Positions 6,554 through 14,213 of a DNA stretch of 19,125 nt are shown piece after piece. Location of the stretch: the NCBI GenBank assembly GCA_900540705.1, contig UQGR01000035.1, positions 1 through 19,125 of the forward strand. The letters are read 5' to 3'. The position numbers were made by a program, and so were the translations under genes. Position 1 is the stretch's first letter. Every line of letters starts with the position of its first letter. This DNA is from an uncultured Mollicutes bacterium (GTDB lineage: Bacteria; Bacillota_I; Bacilli_A; Acholeplasmatales; Anaeroplasmataceae). The notes beneath the pieces were generated by a model. It was not told where the DNA came from, searched no databases, and was given only the letters and a program-made list of their open reading frames with translations.

Positions 6554-6562
6554 ATTATACCA
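6554..6562 (-). promoter_or_regulatory. Extended -10 promoter of the small membrane protein gene
   Basis: TGGTATAAT on the minus strand (TATAAT at plus 6554-6559, TG at 6561-6562) fits an extended -10 element, located about 34 bases before the start codon. No good -35 box is seen. A second TATAAT lies at plus 6541-6546. Confidence 0.5.
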
Positions 6563-6637
6563 TGGTTTTAAAAAAAATATAGGACATAATTAATAAAATA
6601 ATCTTAATTTAAACATAATGATAATTTGTAAAGTTTT

Positions 6638-6669
6638 AAAAAAAAGATGCACTATTCTTCCATAGTGCA
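6638..6669 (-). terminator. Terminator of the glyA-rnf operon
   Basis: On the minus strand TGCACTAT and ATAGTGCA form an 8-bp perfect stem with a 6-base loop (plus 6648-6669), followed by TCTTTTTTTT (plus about 6638-6647). It begins 22 bases after the rnfB stop codon, which shows that the operon truly ends there. Confidence 0.88.
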
Positions 6670-6691
6670 CTTTAATATAAAACATATACTT

Positions 6692-7015
6692 TTATTTCAG
6701 CTTAATAGGATTTACACTTCCATCCTCATTTGGATGCTCATCTAAATATTTACGGATAGCCTCAGGCTTACCAGACTTTAAGCCTGGCTTACATAAGCTT
6801 AAATTTTCTGCAGTTTGAGCAACAATGGCCTCTGCAAATCCAGCACAACCAGGATATCCGCAGGCTCCACAATTAGCGTTTGGGAGAATGGCTGTAATAT
6901 CTTCTACTCTGCTATCTACTTTTACATACAATACCTTAGCAGCAATTGCTAGACCAAAACCAAAGATTAGCCCTAATCCAGCTAAAATTCCAATCGCAAT
7001 AAATACCTGTGTCAT
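6692..7015 (-). CDS. rnfB: Rnf complex subunit B, short form lacking the ferredoxin domains
   Basis: RnfB is the Rnf subunit that takes electrons from reduced ferredoxin at the cytoplasmic face. This 107-residue product has the N-terminal membrane helix (about 3-27), the conserved segment AKVLYVKVDSRVEDI, and the 4Fe-4S domain with Cys49, Cys52, Cys57 (NCGACGYPGC) and Cys75. It then ends after a charged tail. Known RnfB proteins usually run 190-330 residues and carry two or more ferredoxin-type 4Fe-4S domains after this point; none is present here. The gene stops 22 bases before a strong terminator and no ferredoxin remnant follows, so it is not a simple nonsense mutation. Its ATG overlaps the upstream stop (ATGA), so translation is coupled to the small Cys4 gene. 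Confidence 0.88.
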   Translation of the reverse strand: MTQVFIAIGILAGLGLIFGFGLAIAAKVLYVKVDSRVEDITAILPNANCGACGYPGCAGFAEAIVAQTAENLSLCKPGLKSGKPEAIRKYLDEHPNEDGSVNPIKLK

Positions 7016-7239
7016 TTCTGTTCATCCTCACTTTCAAGCTCTTTTTTAATTTTCTCTAAATCTAGTTTTTCATGTATTTTGCATTCTGTATTTGTACAAT
7101 TCAAGCAGAATTCCTCTGATATCTTCAAATGTTCACAGCCTTTTGGTACCGGTGTTCTCTTATTTAGAAGATAGGATACAAAAAACAGAACGACTAATAA
7201 AACGATGATTGTAATTGCTAATGCAAAGAATGGATCCAT
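7012..7239 (-). CDS. Small single-helix membrane protein with a four-cysteine motif, between rnfA and rnfB
   Basis: I do not recognise this 75-residue protein. It has one hydrophobic helix (about 5-25), a basic segment NKRTPVPK that places the C-terminus in the cytoplasm, and then four cysteines at 35, 45, 48 and 53 (C-X9-C-X2-C-X4-C) with His37 and His56 nearby. The tail is highly charged and helical. Four cysteines with CXXC suggest a metal or Fe-S site; this is inference. ATG 7239 lies one base after the rnfA stop and its own stop overlaps the rnfB start, so it is embedded in the operon and should be made with Rnf. An in-frame TTG at 7248 would overlap rnfA and is less likely. Confidence 0.8.
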   Translation of the reverse strand: MDPFFALAITIIVLLVVLFFVSYLLNKRTPVPKGCEHLKISEEFCLNCTNTECKIHEKLDLEKIKKELESEDEQK

Positions 7240-7240
7240 A

Positions 7241-7831
7241 CTATCCAATCATCCCTGATAAGCCTAAAAAAGCTAAGCTCATTAATGCTGCTGTCGCAAG
7301 GGCAATAGGAATTCCTTTAAAAGCCTTTGGAACATTCGCTGCATCCAAACGATATCGTATACATGAAAAGACAAATATTACAAGAGCAAATCCTAAGCCT
7401 GTTCCAATAGCCTCTGCCATAGAGGCACCAAAGGATAATCCTTGTGAAGAATTTCCCTGAGCCACACCAAGAACAGCACAATTTGTTGTAATTAAAGGCA
7501 GATAAACTCCTAAGGATTTGTAAAGAGAAGGAGAAAACTTTTTAATAAACATTTCAACCAATTGCACAATGGATGCAATAACTAAGATGAAGGTAATTGT
7601 ATCCATATAGGCAATTCCACAATAATCTAAAAGCTGATAAATTGGCCAACAGATTGCTGCTGCTAAGACAATAACAAATGTAACTGCAACTCCCATACCT
7701 AAAGCGGAGGAAGATTTTTTAGATACACCTAAAAAAGGACATACTCCATAAAATCTAGAAAGTGTAACGTTATTGATTAGCATTGCATTGGCAATCGCTA
7801 GAAAAAATGCAACTATTAAATTCCAAAACAT
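7241..7831 (-). CDS. rnfA: Rnf complex subunit A
   Basis: RnfA is a six-helix integral membrane subunit of the ferredoxin:NAD+ oxidoreductase. Together with RnfE it forms the ion-translocating core and holds an Fe-S centre inside the membrane. This 196-residue protein has the usual length. The family segment NNVTLSRFYGVCPFLG (20-35) with Cys31 and the second inverted-half segment ITTNCAVLG (113-121) with Cys117 are intact; these cysteines correspond to the intramembrane cluster ligands known from Rnf and the related NqrDE. The start codon is one base after the rnfE stop. Confidence 0.95.
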   Translation of the reverse strand: MFWNLIVAFFLAIANAMLINNVTLSRFYGVCPFLGVSKKSSSALGMGVAVTFVIVLAAAICWPIYQLLDYCGIAYMDTITFILVIASIVQLVEMFIKKFSPSLYKSLGVYLPLITTNCAVLGVAQGNSSQGLSFGASMAEAIGTGLGFALVIFVFSCIRYRLDAANVPKAFKGIPIALATAALMSLAFLGLSGMIG

Positions 7832-7832
7832 T

Positions 7833-8588
7833 TTACTTTCCCTCCTCTATAGTAGCCTGCTTTGCTGCTAGCTCTGCAGCTTTTTTAGCCTTAAGCTCTT
7901 CAATTCTTTTCTTTTCTAGAAGTAACTTTTTTTCTTCCTTATGATTCTTAAAGAATGCCATCACAGCTAAAATACATCCTAAGGTTAAGAATCCTCCAGC
8001 TGGAAGAATAAATAGTTTAATTGCATAATCTGCAAGTGGTGTAATACTAACATAAGGAATAAACGTAAAGTAAACACCAAAGGTTAATCCACCTGTTCCT
8101 AAAAGCTCTCGAATGAGTCCCATGATACAAAGCGCCATAGTGAAACCAATCCCCATACCTAACGCATCTAGCAAAGAAAGCAGCGGACCATTCTTAGAAG
8201 CAAAGGCTTCAGCTCTTCCTAGGATAATACAGTTAACAACAATCAAGGAAATAAATACACCTAAGCTTGCGTAAAGTTCAGGAAGAAAGGCCTCAGCAAA
8301 CATCTTAATTATCGTAACAAAGGTGGCTATTATAACAATATAACAAGGAATCTTTACCTCTGCAGGAATAATTTTTCTCAATAAGGAGATTAAAACATTT
8401 GAGCCAATTAAAGTTAATATAACTAAAATTCCCATACCAAAGGCTGACTCCAAAGACTTTGTTGTTGCAAGAGTAGGACACATTCCTAACAACCCAACCA
8501 ATACTGGATTTTCCTTAATGATTCCTGCAAGAAAAGCTTTCAATCGTAAAGATTTTTCCTTTTTAGGTTTAACATTTGTTTGTTCCAT
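7833..8588 (-). CDS. rnfE: Rnf complex subunit E
   Basis: RnfE is the six-helix membrane partner of RnfA in the Rnf complex. The 251-residue protein carries the two half-repeat signatures: PVLVGLLGMCPTLATT (28-43) with Cys37, and IVVNCIILGRAEAFA (116-130) with Cys120, the expected ligands of the RnfA/RnfE intramembrane iron-sulphur centre. After the last helix there is a Lys/Glu/Ala-rich cytoplasmic tail of roughly 40 residues, longer than in many homologues and probably a charged helix. Start and upstream rnfG stop overlap as TAATG. Confidence 0.95.
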   Translation of the reverse strand: MEQTNVKPKKEKSLRLKAFLAGIIKENPVLVGLLGMCPTLATTKSLESAFGMGILVILTLIGSNVLISLLRKIIPAEVKIPCYIVIIATFVTIIKMFAEAFLPELYASLGVFISLIVVNCIILGRAEAFASKNGPLLSLLDALGMGIGFTMALCIMGLIRELLGTGGLTFGVYFTFIPYVSITPLADYAIKLFILPAGGFLTLGCILAVMAFFKNHKEEKKLLLEKKRIEELKAKKAAELAAKQATIEEGK

Positions 8589-9142
8589 TATTCCGTCCCT
8601 CCTTTACTTTGAAGCTTTACCTCATCAAAGGCAGCAGATACCAAATTACGGATAAGCTTTGATGCATAGGTAGCACCAGAGGTTACATCTGATTTTGATA
8701 AATCTAAATTTAAAACATCATCCTGCGTCATATTATCTTTATATTGTGTATCTAAATGATTTGCAGTTTCGCTAGAAAAGGATTGTCCATTAGTGATAAA
8801 TCTAACCCCAGCAAGCTTTTCTTCTATATCAATTCCTACAATTAGCTCAATAGCTCCATAGGCATTTGATCCACCCACGGTAAATATCCAGCCTAATTGT
8901 TTTCCGCTTTGATCATAAGCCTGTATCATTTCAGATACATAGTCAGAAGAAAATCCTTCTTGAATTGACGTGGATTTATCTAAATCAAATGATTCAAAGA
9001 TTTCTTGACATAGCTTCGCTTTTTTCTCTTCATTATTCTTCTCTATAATTGGAGCAGTGAATAAATTAATTGTAGCAATTAAAGCTGCACATACTCCTGC
9101 AATTAAGGTAAGAACCAAGGCTGTAATCGTATATTTTTTCAT
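8588..9142 (-). CDS. rnfG: Rnf complex subunit G (FMN-binding)
   Basis: RnfG carries a covalently bound FMN on the outer face of the membrane and passes electrons within the Rnf complex. The 184-residue protein has one N-terminal membrane anchor (about 7-30) and a periplasm-side FMN domain. The flavinylation motif is SGATYA (155-160), with Thr158 the predicted phosphoester attachment site for FMN, a modification that needs the ApbE flavin transferase; no apbE is in this window. It begins one base after the rnfD stop. Confidence 0.95.
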   Translation of the reverse strand: MKKYTITALVLTLIAGVCAALIATINLFTAPIIEKNNEEKKAKLCQEIFESFDLDKSTSIQEGFSSDYVSEMIQAYDQSGKQLGWIFTVGGSNAYGAIELIVGIDIEEKLAGVRFITNGQSFSSETANHLDTQYKDNMTQDDVLNLDLSKSDVTSGATYASKLIRNLVSAAFDEVKLQSKGGTE

Positions 9143-9143
9143 C

Positions 9144-10274
9144 CTACAACCCTCCTAACTGGCTAGCAACAGTAAAGCCAACAATCAAGCACATCATTAC
9201 CATGACAACGCCTAACCCAACAATCTGTTTCCACGTATAAGTATTTCTTCTTCCACGCATCACATGGTCTAACGCAGGTGCAAACATATTCGCAATTAAA
9301 ATGGAAAAGGCAACGCCCTCTGGATAAGCACCACAATAGCGAACTAAGGCTGTAATTACACCAGCCATTGTACCAAATACAATTCTTCCAAATTTGGTTG
9401 TCGGAGAGGTTACTGGATCCGTGATCATAAATACACAGCCAAATAATAAACCACCTGAAAGCATCTCAAATAAGAACAAATCCATCACATTCCAGGAAAT
9501 GCTACCTTGTCCACTACAAATACAATATGCCGTAATACTAACTACCAATGTAATTAACGCAAAGCTCAACAGCATAGATAGACATGCTCTTAAATCCGCA
9601 CTTCTTCTAACAAATAAATAAACAGCCCCCACTAAAATCAACAAGGAACAAACCTCACCCATAGAGCCTGGAATTTGACCTAAAAACAAATCCAATAGGC
9701 TATACTCGTTTAAGGCTTGGCCTATATTTGCAAGATTCCCTTTAATCTGGGCCAGTGGTGTTCCTGAAGCAGAAACATCTACCCCACCTTGGCCATAAAT
9801 CAGCTTAGAACCAAAACAAACTCCAACAAATACACGACCTGTGGCAGCAGGGTTGAAGATGTTGCTTCCTAACCCTCCAAAAATCATCTTTCCAACAAGC
9901 ATTCCAAAGAACGCACCAATGAAAACAACATAGCCATTACAATTGGCAGGTAAAATCATTGCATAAATGATTGCTGAAATTAAAGGTGCAGTAAAATTGT
10001 TGATGGTATATTGTTCTTTTATTTTTAATAATCCAGCCTTACTGAAGATTTCCTTTATCTTCATACCACTTGGCCATTTGATTATCATATGAGCAAATAG
10101 CTCTGTTATGAGCATCGTAGCTACAGATATTAATACAACAGAGGTTCCGCTCCATCCATTTTGAAAACAAGCAAAAAGTAAAACCGGAATTAAAGCAATT
10201 AATACATCAATCATCATTCTAGCTACAGATACAGGTTTTCTAATATAAGGAGCACTTTGTGCAACTAGTTTCAT
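9144..10274 (-). CDS. rnfD: Rnf complex subunit D
   Basis: RnfD is a multi-helix membrane subunit, related to NqrB, that bears a second covalent FMN. The 376-residue protein has about nine hydrophobic segments. Recognisable family blocks are SAPYIRKPVSVARMM near the N-terminus, GGLGSNIFNPAATGRVF (133-149), and ITDPVTSPTTKFGR in the C-terminal half. The usual flavinylation motif SGATPL is written ASGTPL here (169-174); Thr172 keeps the attachment position but its neighbours are rearranged. RBS AGGAGG precedes the ATG, 11 bases after rnfC. Confidence 0.94.
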   Translation of the reverse strand: MKLVAQSAPYIRKPVSVARMMIDVLIALIPVLLFACFQNGWSGTSVVLISVATMLITELFAHMIIKWPSGMKIKEIFSKAGLLKIKEQYTINNFTAPLISAIIYAMILPANCNGYVVFIGAFFGMLVGKMIFGGLGSNIFNPAATGRVFVGVCFGSKLIYGQGGVDVSASGTPLAQIKGNLANIGQALNEYSLLDLFLGQIPGSMGEVCSLLILVGAVYLFVRRSADLRACLSMLLSFALITLVVSITAYCICSGQGSISWNVMDLFLFEMLSGGLLFGCVFMITDPVTSPTTKFGRIVFGTMAGVITALVRYCGAYPEGVAFSILIANMFAPALDHVMRGRRNTYTWKQIVGLGVVMVMMCLIVGFTVASQLGGL

Positions 10275-10285
10275 TTCTTTACCTC

Positions 10286-11575
10286 CTATACCATTCTTTT
10301 TGCCTTACGACAGTATTCTGTTAAATGTATCTTAGATGTACATGTATAAGAACACATTCCACATAAGATACAAGCTTTTATATTAAGCTTTACAACAGCA
10401 TCCTTGTCCTTGTTTTTAACAGCCTGCATAATCTGTATTGGCTGAAGTCCTGCTGGACAAGAATATACACAGGACCCACATCTTACACAAGGTTCCTCAC
10501 GGATAGGACGTTCATTTAAAACAATTGTGGAGGTACAGGTTTTTGTAATTACGGCATCATCACGTACTAGGTTAGCACCCATCATAGGTCCGCCCATGAT
10601 TAACACCTTATTCTCATCCCCCTTATATCCACCACAAACATCAATCAATTCCTTAAGAGAGGTTCCAATACGTAATCGGATATTTTGAGGAATGTTAATT
10701 CCATCTCCAGAAAGAGTATAGTTTCTCTTTATGACTGGCTGATTATATTTAATGGCCCGATATAAGCCAACAATGGTAGAAACGTTAAATACCATAAGTC
10801 CTAGCTTGGCTGGAAGTACTCCTGCAGGCACCTTTACTCCTAAGGCTGATTTAATCATTTCAATTTCCCAGCCCTGTGGATAATAATTTCCTACTCTGCA
10901 TACCTCTATATTCAAGTCCGGATGACGGGTAAGCTCTGCTGTTAAACAATCATATAAATCCTGATACTTCTTCTTTATACAAATTAAAACCTTTTTTGCC
11001 TTAAAGGCCTTCATCGCATAGCTGGACCCCATAATTACTCGTCTTGGATGTTCTAGCATAATTCTATGGTCGGAGGAAATATAAGGCTCACACTCTACCC
11101 CATTGATTAAAATCGTATGAATTGGATCCTTTGTCTGGAATTTAATATAAGTAGGAAAAGAGCTTCCGCCCAAACCAACCAGCGAAACCTCCTTGGTTAT
11201 TCGAGCATAATCCTCTAATGTCAGCTGGTCAATCTCCTCCTCTGTTCTAGGAATTTCAGGACTAATCCATTCATCCTTTTTGTCATTTTTAATTTGAACA
11301 AATTCTGTAAGCTTTCCACTTCTGTGAAATTTCTTGACAAACCCAACAACCTCACCAGAAACGGTAGAATGAATTGGTTGTTCAAAAAATGGACCTTTTC
11401 TCAACCCGATGACTTGTCCAATCTTAACCTTGTCCCCTACCTTGACATACATTTCACTTGTCGCACATCGTGCATTCGTTACTGCCATATAAATATATTC
11501 TGGCTCCAAATATCTAAGGGTTGGCAAACTCGTTGTAGAAACGACCCCTTGAATTTGTCTAGTCTTAGCAATCAC
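10286..11575 (-). CDS. rnfC: Rnf complex subunit C (NADH/FMN and 4Fe-4S)
   Basis: RnfC is the peripheral cytoplasmic subunit where NAD+ is reduced. The 429-residue protein has an N-terminal barrel-sandwich region, the FMN/NADH Rossmann-like blocks GLGGSSFPTYIKF (134-146) and NGVECEPYISSDH (158-170), a SLBB-like region, and two C-terminal 4Fe-4S clusters: Cys363, 366, 369, 373 and Cys402, 405, 408, 412. All eight ligands are present, so RnfC is complete although RnfB is short. Translation starts with GTG, which overlaps the ANTAR gene stop by one base (TAGTG), with GAGGAGGGG upstream. Confidence 0.95.
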   Translation of the reverse strand: MIAKTRQIQGVVSTTSLPTLRYLEPEYIYMAVTNARCATSEMYVKVGDKVKIGQVIGLRKGPFFEQPIHSTVSGEVVGFVKKFHRSGKLTEFVQIKNDKKDEWISPEIPRTEEEIDQLTLEDYARITKEVSLVGLGGSSFPTYIKFQTKDPIHTILINGVECEPYISSDHRIMLEHPRRVIMGSSYAMKAFKAKKVLICIKKKYQDLYDCLTAELTRHPDLNIEVCRVGNYYPQGWEIEMIKSALGVKVPAGVLPAKLGLMVFNVSTIVGLYRAIKYNQPVIKRNYTLSGDGINIPQNIRLRIGTSLKELIDVCGGYKGDENKVLIMGGPMMGANLVRDDAVITKTCTSTIVLNERPIREEPCVRCGSCVYSCPAGLQPIQIMQAVKNKDKDAVVKLNIKACILCGMCSYTCTSKIHLTEYCRKAKRMV

Positions 11576-12132
11576 TAAAACCCCTCCTCTTCTATGATTT
11601 TTTTTGCAGCAATTTTTTTCGTTATTCTCTCATCCATAGATTTTTTTAAAATAAATTTGTAAGCCTCAGCCTCTGTATATCCTTTTTTTAGTAGCATTAC
11701 CTTAGCTTTTTTTATCCACTTTTCTTCCTCAACAGCGTCCTTATATCTATCTCTTTCCGCCTCCAAAGAGGAAATAAGGTCTATATCTCTCAGCATCAGC
11801 TCTATAATTTCATTTATACAATAATATTTTAAATCATTTAATAAATAAAATCTAGGATTATTCATAATCGAATATAAAAAGCCTGTTTCATTTTTGCAGG
11901 ATAAAAAAATAATTTGAAATCTTTTTGTGAAAAGTAACTGGTCAAAAATTGTATAATTCCCCAAAAAGCTACTATGGATTAAAATGACATCAGCTCCACT
12001 ATTTAAACAAAAGGAAAAAATATTTTGAGAAGAACCACTATCCTCCATAAGAATATAGCGATTTCTATCTATAATACTAGATATCTTTTTTGCAATGCCA
12101 ATATCCTTAGCCAACAATAAAATTTTTTTCAT
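11575..12132 (-). CDS. ANTAR-domain regulator with a degenerate receiver domain
   Basis: The 185-residue protein has the AmiR/NasR type layout. Residues 1-115 look like a response-regulator fold and residues 120-155 form a coiled coil. The C-terminal ANTAR domain (about 130-185) keeps the pattern A-K-X-M/L-L-X8-E-A-X2-F/Y, in KKAKVMLLKKGYTEAEAYKF, and ends in A-X2-I-I. ANTAR domains bind paired RNA hairpins and prevent transcription termination. In the receiver part the usual phospho-acceptor Asp is His53 (ILIHSS), the acidic pair after strand 1 is missing, and the switch Lys is Asn99, so phosphorylation is unlikely. It overlaps rnfC by one base and is preceded by GGGGTGA. It may regulate rnf or an unlinked target; no ANTAR target hairpins were seen nearby. 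Confidence 0.85.
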   Translation of the reverse strand: MKKILLLAKDIGIAKKISSIIDRNRYILMEDSGSSQNIFSFCLNSGADVILIHSSFLGNYTIFDQLLFTKRFQIIFLSCKNETGFLYSIMNNPRFYLLNDLKYYCINEIIELMLRDIDLISSLEAERDRYKDAVEEEKWIKKAKVMLLKKGYTEAEAYKFILKKSMDERITKKIAAKKIIEEEGF

Positions 12133-12157
12133 TGAATCACCCCATTGTGATTAATAT

Positions 12158-12946
12158 TTAAAGATTTTCTTTTACTGCCCTTTTGATATTACAAATTATT
12201 TTTTCTAAACTCGTAAGGAACCTTTCCTCATCATGAAATATACTTTGAAACAAATCCATTATGTTTTTTTCAAAGTCAAGAGGAAGAATTTTACATTCCT
12301 TTTGACAAATCGATAAAAGCCTCTTTTCCCCTGGATGTGTCTTTCGATTTAACGCAAAGATTACATCAAAGTAGCTACTTAAAAATTCAGTAGTGCGATG
12401 CTGAATACTATTAAAATCTTTCCTAGAAACTGCCTTTTTAATTTGATCCTCATAAGCAGGAAGGGAACCACTCAGTAAAGCCATATTTCGTTGGATAATA
12501 TTTCTTCTTAAGGGTTCTGGATAATCCATAGTATATTTCCTTTGTCCTTCCAACAAACGTTGGTTACGGTCAAAAACAATTTTAGAATGAAGTAAGTTAT
12601 GCCATAGACAGGTAGTGTATCCATTAGAGGCCTGATGTTCTATGACAACTCGATGAATCCCCAATAAGAAATCGTTGATATTCCGGTAGACAAGATCTAC
12701 TGGAATACCATTCTTTAATATACAATTATCCTCCTGTTCCCAATAGGTGTTTTTTAACTCAATGGTTGAACAAAATTTTTTTAAAACGTTTTGTCGTTTT
12801 TCCTTAGGAACTAAGAATGAGGAATAAATATAAATATCATAATCTGATGATGCATCGCTATATAAACCCGCTCTAGAGCCCCCAATAGCAATGGCCTCTA
12901 TTTCTTCAATTTTCTCTAATTCTGCTAATAAATCTTGGATATCCAT
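12158..12946 (-). CDS. Nucleotidyltransferase, polymerase-beta superfamily (DUF4037-like)
   Basis: The 262-residue protein has the minimal nucleotidyltransferase motif near its start: Gly23-Ser24 followed by ten residues and Asp35-X-Asp37 (GGSRAG...DYDIY). A third acidic residue is probably Asp89 in PVDLVYR. The remaining helical region (about 130-262) resembles the DUF4037/aminoglycoside nucleotidyltransferase-like partner domains. Such enzymes transfer a nucleotide to a small molecule, RNA or protein; the substrate is unknown, and a role in drug resistance should not be assumed. It begins 3 bases after glyA with GGAGG inside the end of glyA, and precedes the ANTAR gene by 25 bases, so it belongs to the same operon. 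Confidence 0.82.
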   Translation of the reverse strand: MDIQDLLAELEKIEEIEAIAIGGSRAGLYSDASSDYDIYIYSSFLVPKEKRQNVLKKFCSTIELKNTYWEQEDNCILKNGIPVDLVYRNINDFLLGIHRVVIEHQASNGYTTCLWHNLLHSKIVFDRNQRLLEGQRKYTMDYPEPLRRNIIQRNMALLSGSLPAYEDQIKKAVSRKDFNSIQHRTTEFLSSYFDVIFALNRKTHPGEKRLLSICQKECKILPLDFEKNIMDLFQSIFHDEERFLTSLEKIICNIKRAVKENL

Positions 12947-12949
12947 TTT

Positions 12950-14191
12950 CTAATCCTCCAAATAAGGATAGTTTTCCATCAACTGTAAAACTTCCTGCTT
13001 AATTTGGCTTAATACCTCTTCTTTCTGATAATTTCTTAAAGCTCTGTCAATCCAATGCGCAACCATTCTACATTGCTCCTCCATAAAGCCTCGCGTCGTA
13101 ATCGCGGCTGTCCCTAAACGGATTCCTGAAGTTATTGTAGGCTTTTGTGTATCATTTGGAATTGCATTCTTATTACAGGTTATATTTACAGAATATAAAA
13201 TATTTTCCGCTTGCTTCCCTGTAAGACCTACACTACCAAAGATATCTACCAAAACCAAATGATTATCTGTTCCCCCTGAAACTAGCTGATACCCAAGGCT
13301 CTTTAATTCCTCTGCTAGAGCCTTACAATTGGCAATCACCTGTTTTGCATATTCCTTAAACTCAGGCTGAAGTGCCTCCTTAAATGCTACTGCCTTCGCA
13401 GCTATCACATGCATCAATGGTCCGCCCTGTATTCCTGGGAACACATAAGAGTTGACCTTCTTGGCGATGGTGGCATCATTGGTCAAAATAAGTCCCCCTC
13501 GAGGTCCTCTCAAGGTTTTGTGCGTTGTTGATGTAACAATATCTGCATACTCCATAGGATTTGGATGAAGTCCTGCCGCTACCAGTCCAGCAATATGAGC
13601 CATATCAACCATAAGATAGGCTCCTACCTGATCCGCAATCTCTCTAAACCTTTTGAAATCAATACTTCTAGAATACGCACTTGCTCCTGCAACAATGAGC
13701 TTTGGATGTACCTCCGCAGCAATTCTTTCAACCTCATTATAATCGATATACCCATTCTCATCTAAACCGTAAAAATAAGATTTGTAAAGCTTTCCACTAA
13801 AATTACGGTCATAGCCATGAGTCAAATGTCCTCCAGCGTCTAAAGACATTCCTAAAATACAGTCTCCAGGAGATAATAGCGCTCCATAGGCTCCCATATT
13901 GGCCGTCGACCCTGAATGCGGTTGAACATTAGCAAACTTTGCCCCAAACAATTCACAGGCTCTCGCAATAGCCAAATTCTCTACCTCATCAATATACGCA
14001 CAACCACCATAATATCTTTTTCCACTATACCCCTCTGCATATTTATTCGTTAAAACACTGCCTTGAGCCTCCAATACTGCTCTAGAAACAAAATTCTCTG
14101 AAGCTATCAGCTCTATGTGCTCTCTTTGTCTTTTCAATTCTTTAGAAATTGCCTCTGCAATCTCAAAATCAACCTCTTTTAAATTCTCCAT
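12950..14191 (-). CDS. glyA: Serine hydroxymethyltransferase
   Basis: GlyA is a PLP enzyme that interconverts serine plus tetrahydrofolate with glycine plus 5,10-methylene-tetrahydrofolate, the main entry of one-carbon units. The 413-residue protein is complete. It shows HIELIASENF (25-34), the GY-SGKRYYGG block (55-63), VDMAHIAG (195-202) with Asp196 for the PLP ring nitrogen, and STTHKTLRGPRGG (221-233) with Lys225 as the Schiff-base lysine. It is the first gene of the long operon that ends with rnfB. AGGTGAG precedes the ATG. Confidence 0.97.
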   Translation of the reverse strand: MENLKEVDFEIAEAISKELKRQREHIELIASENFVSRAVLEAQGSVLTNKYAEGYSGKRYYGGCAYIDEVENLAIARACELFGAKFANVQPHSGSTANMGAYGALLSPGDCILGMSLDAGGHLTHGYDRNFSGKLYKSYFYGLDENGYIDYNEVERIAAEVHPKLIVAGASAYSRSIDFKRFREIADQVGAYLMVDMAHIAGLVAAGLHPNPMEYADIVTSTTHKTLRGPRGGLILTNDATIAKKVNSYVFPGIQGGPLMHVIAAKAVAFKEALQPEFKEYAKQVIANCKALAEELKSLGYQLVSGGTDNHLVLVDIFGSVGLTGKQAENILYSVNITCNKNAIPNDTQKPTITSGIRLGTAAITTRGFMEEQCRMVAHWIDRALRNYQKEEVLSQIKQEVLQLMENYPYLED

Positions 14192-14213
14192 AAGCTTTTC
14201 TCACCTTTAATCT

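Noticed and set aside
6692..7015. RnfB as a nonsense-truncated pseudogene
   Set aside because: No ferredoxin-like codons follow the stop in any frame; a good terminator starts after 22 bases.
7240..7248. TTG start for the small Cys4 protein, adding three residues
   Set aside because: The ATG at 7239 follows the rnfA stop by one base; a TTG inside rnfA is less likely.
11294..11578. Open frame opposite rnfC on the plus strand, and other long opposite frames within rnfD, serS, glyA and the aminotransferase
   Set aside because: They lie antisense to well-recognised genes, with no family resemblance or ribosome binding site; coding shadows.
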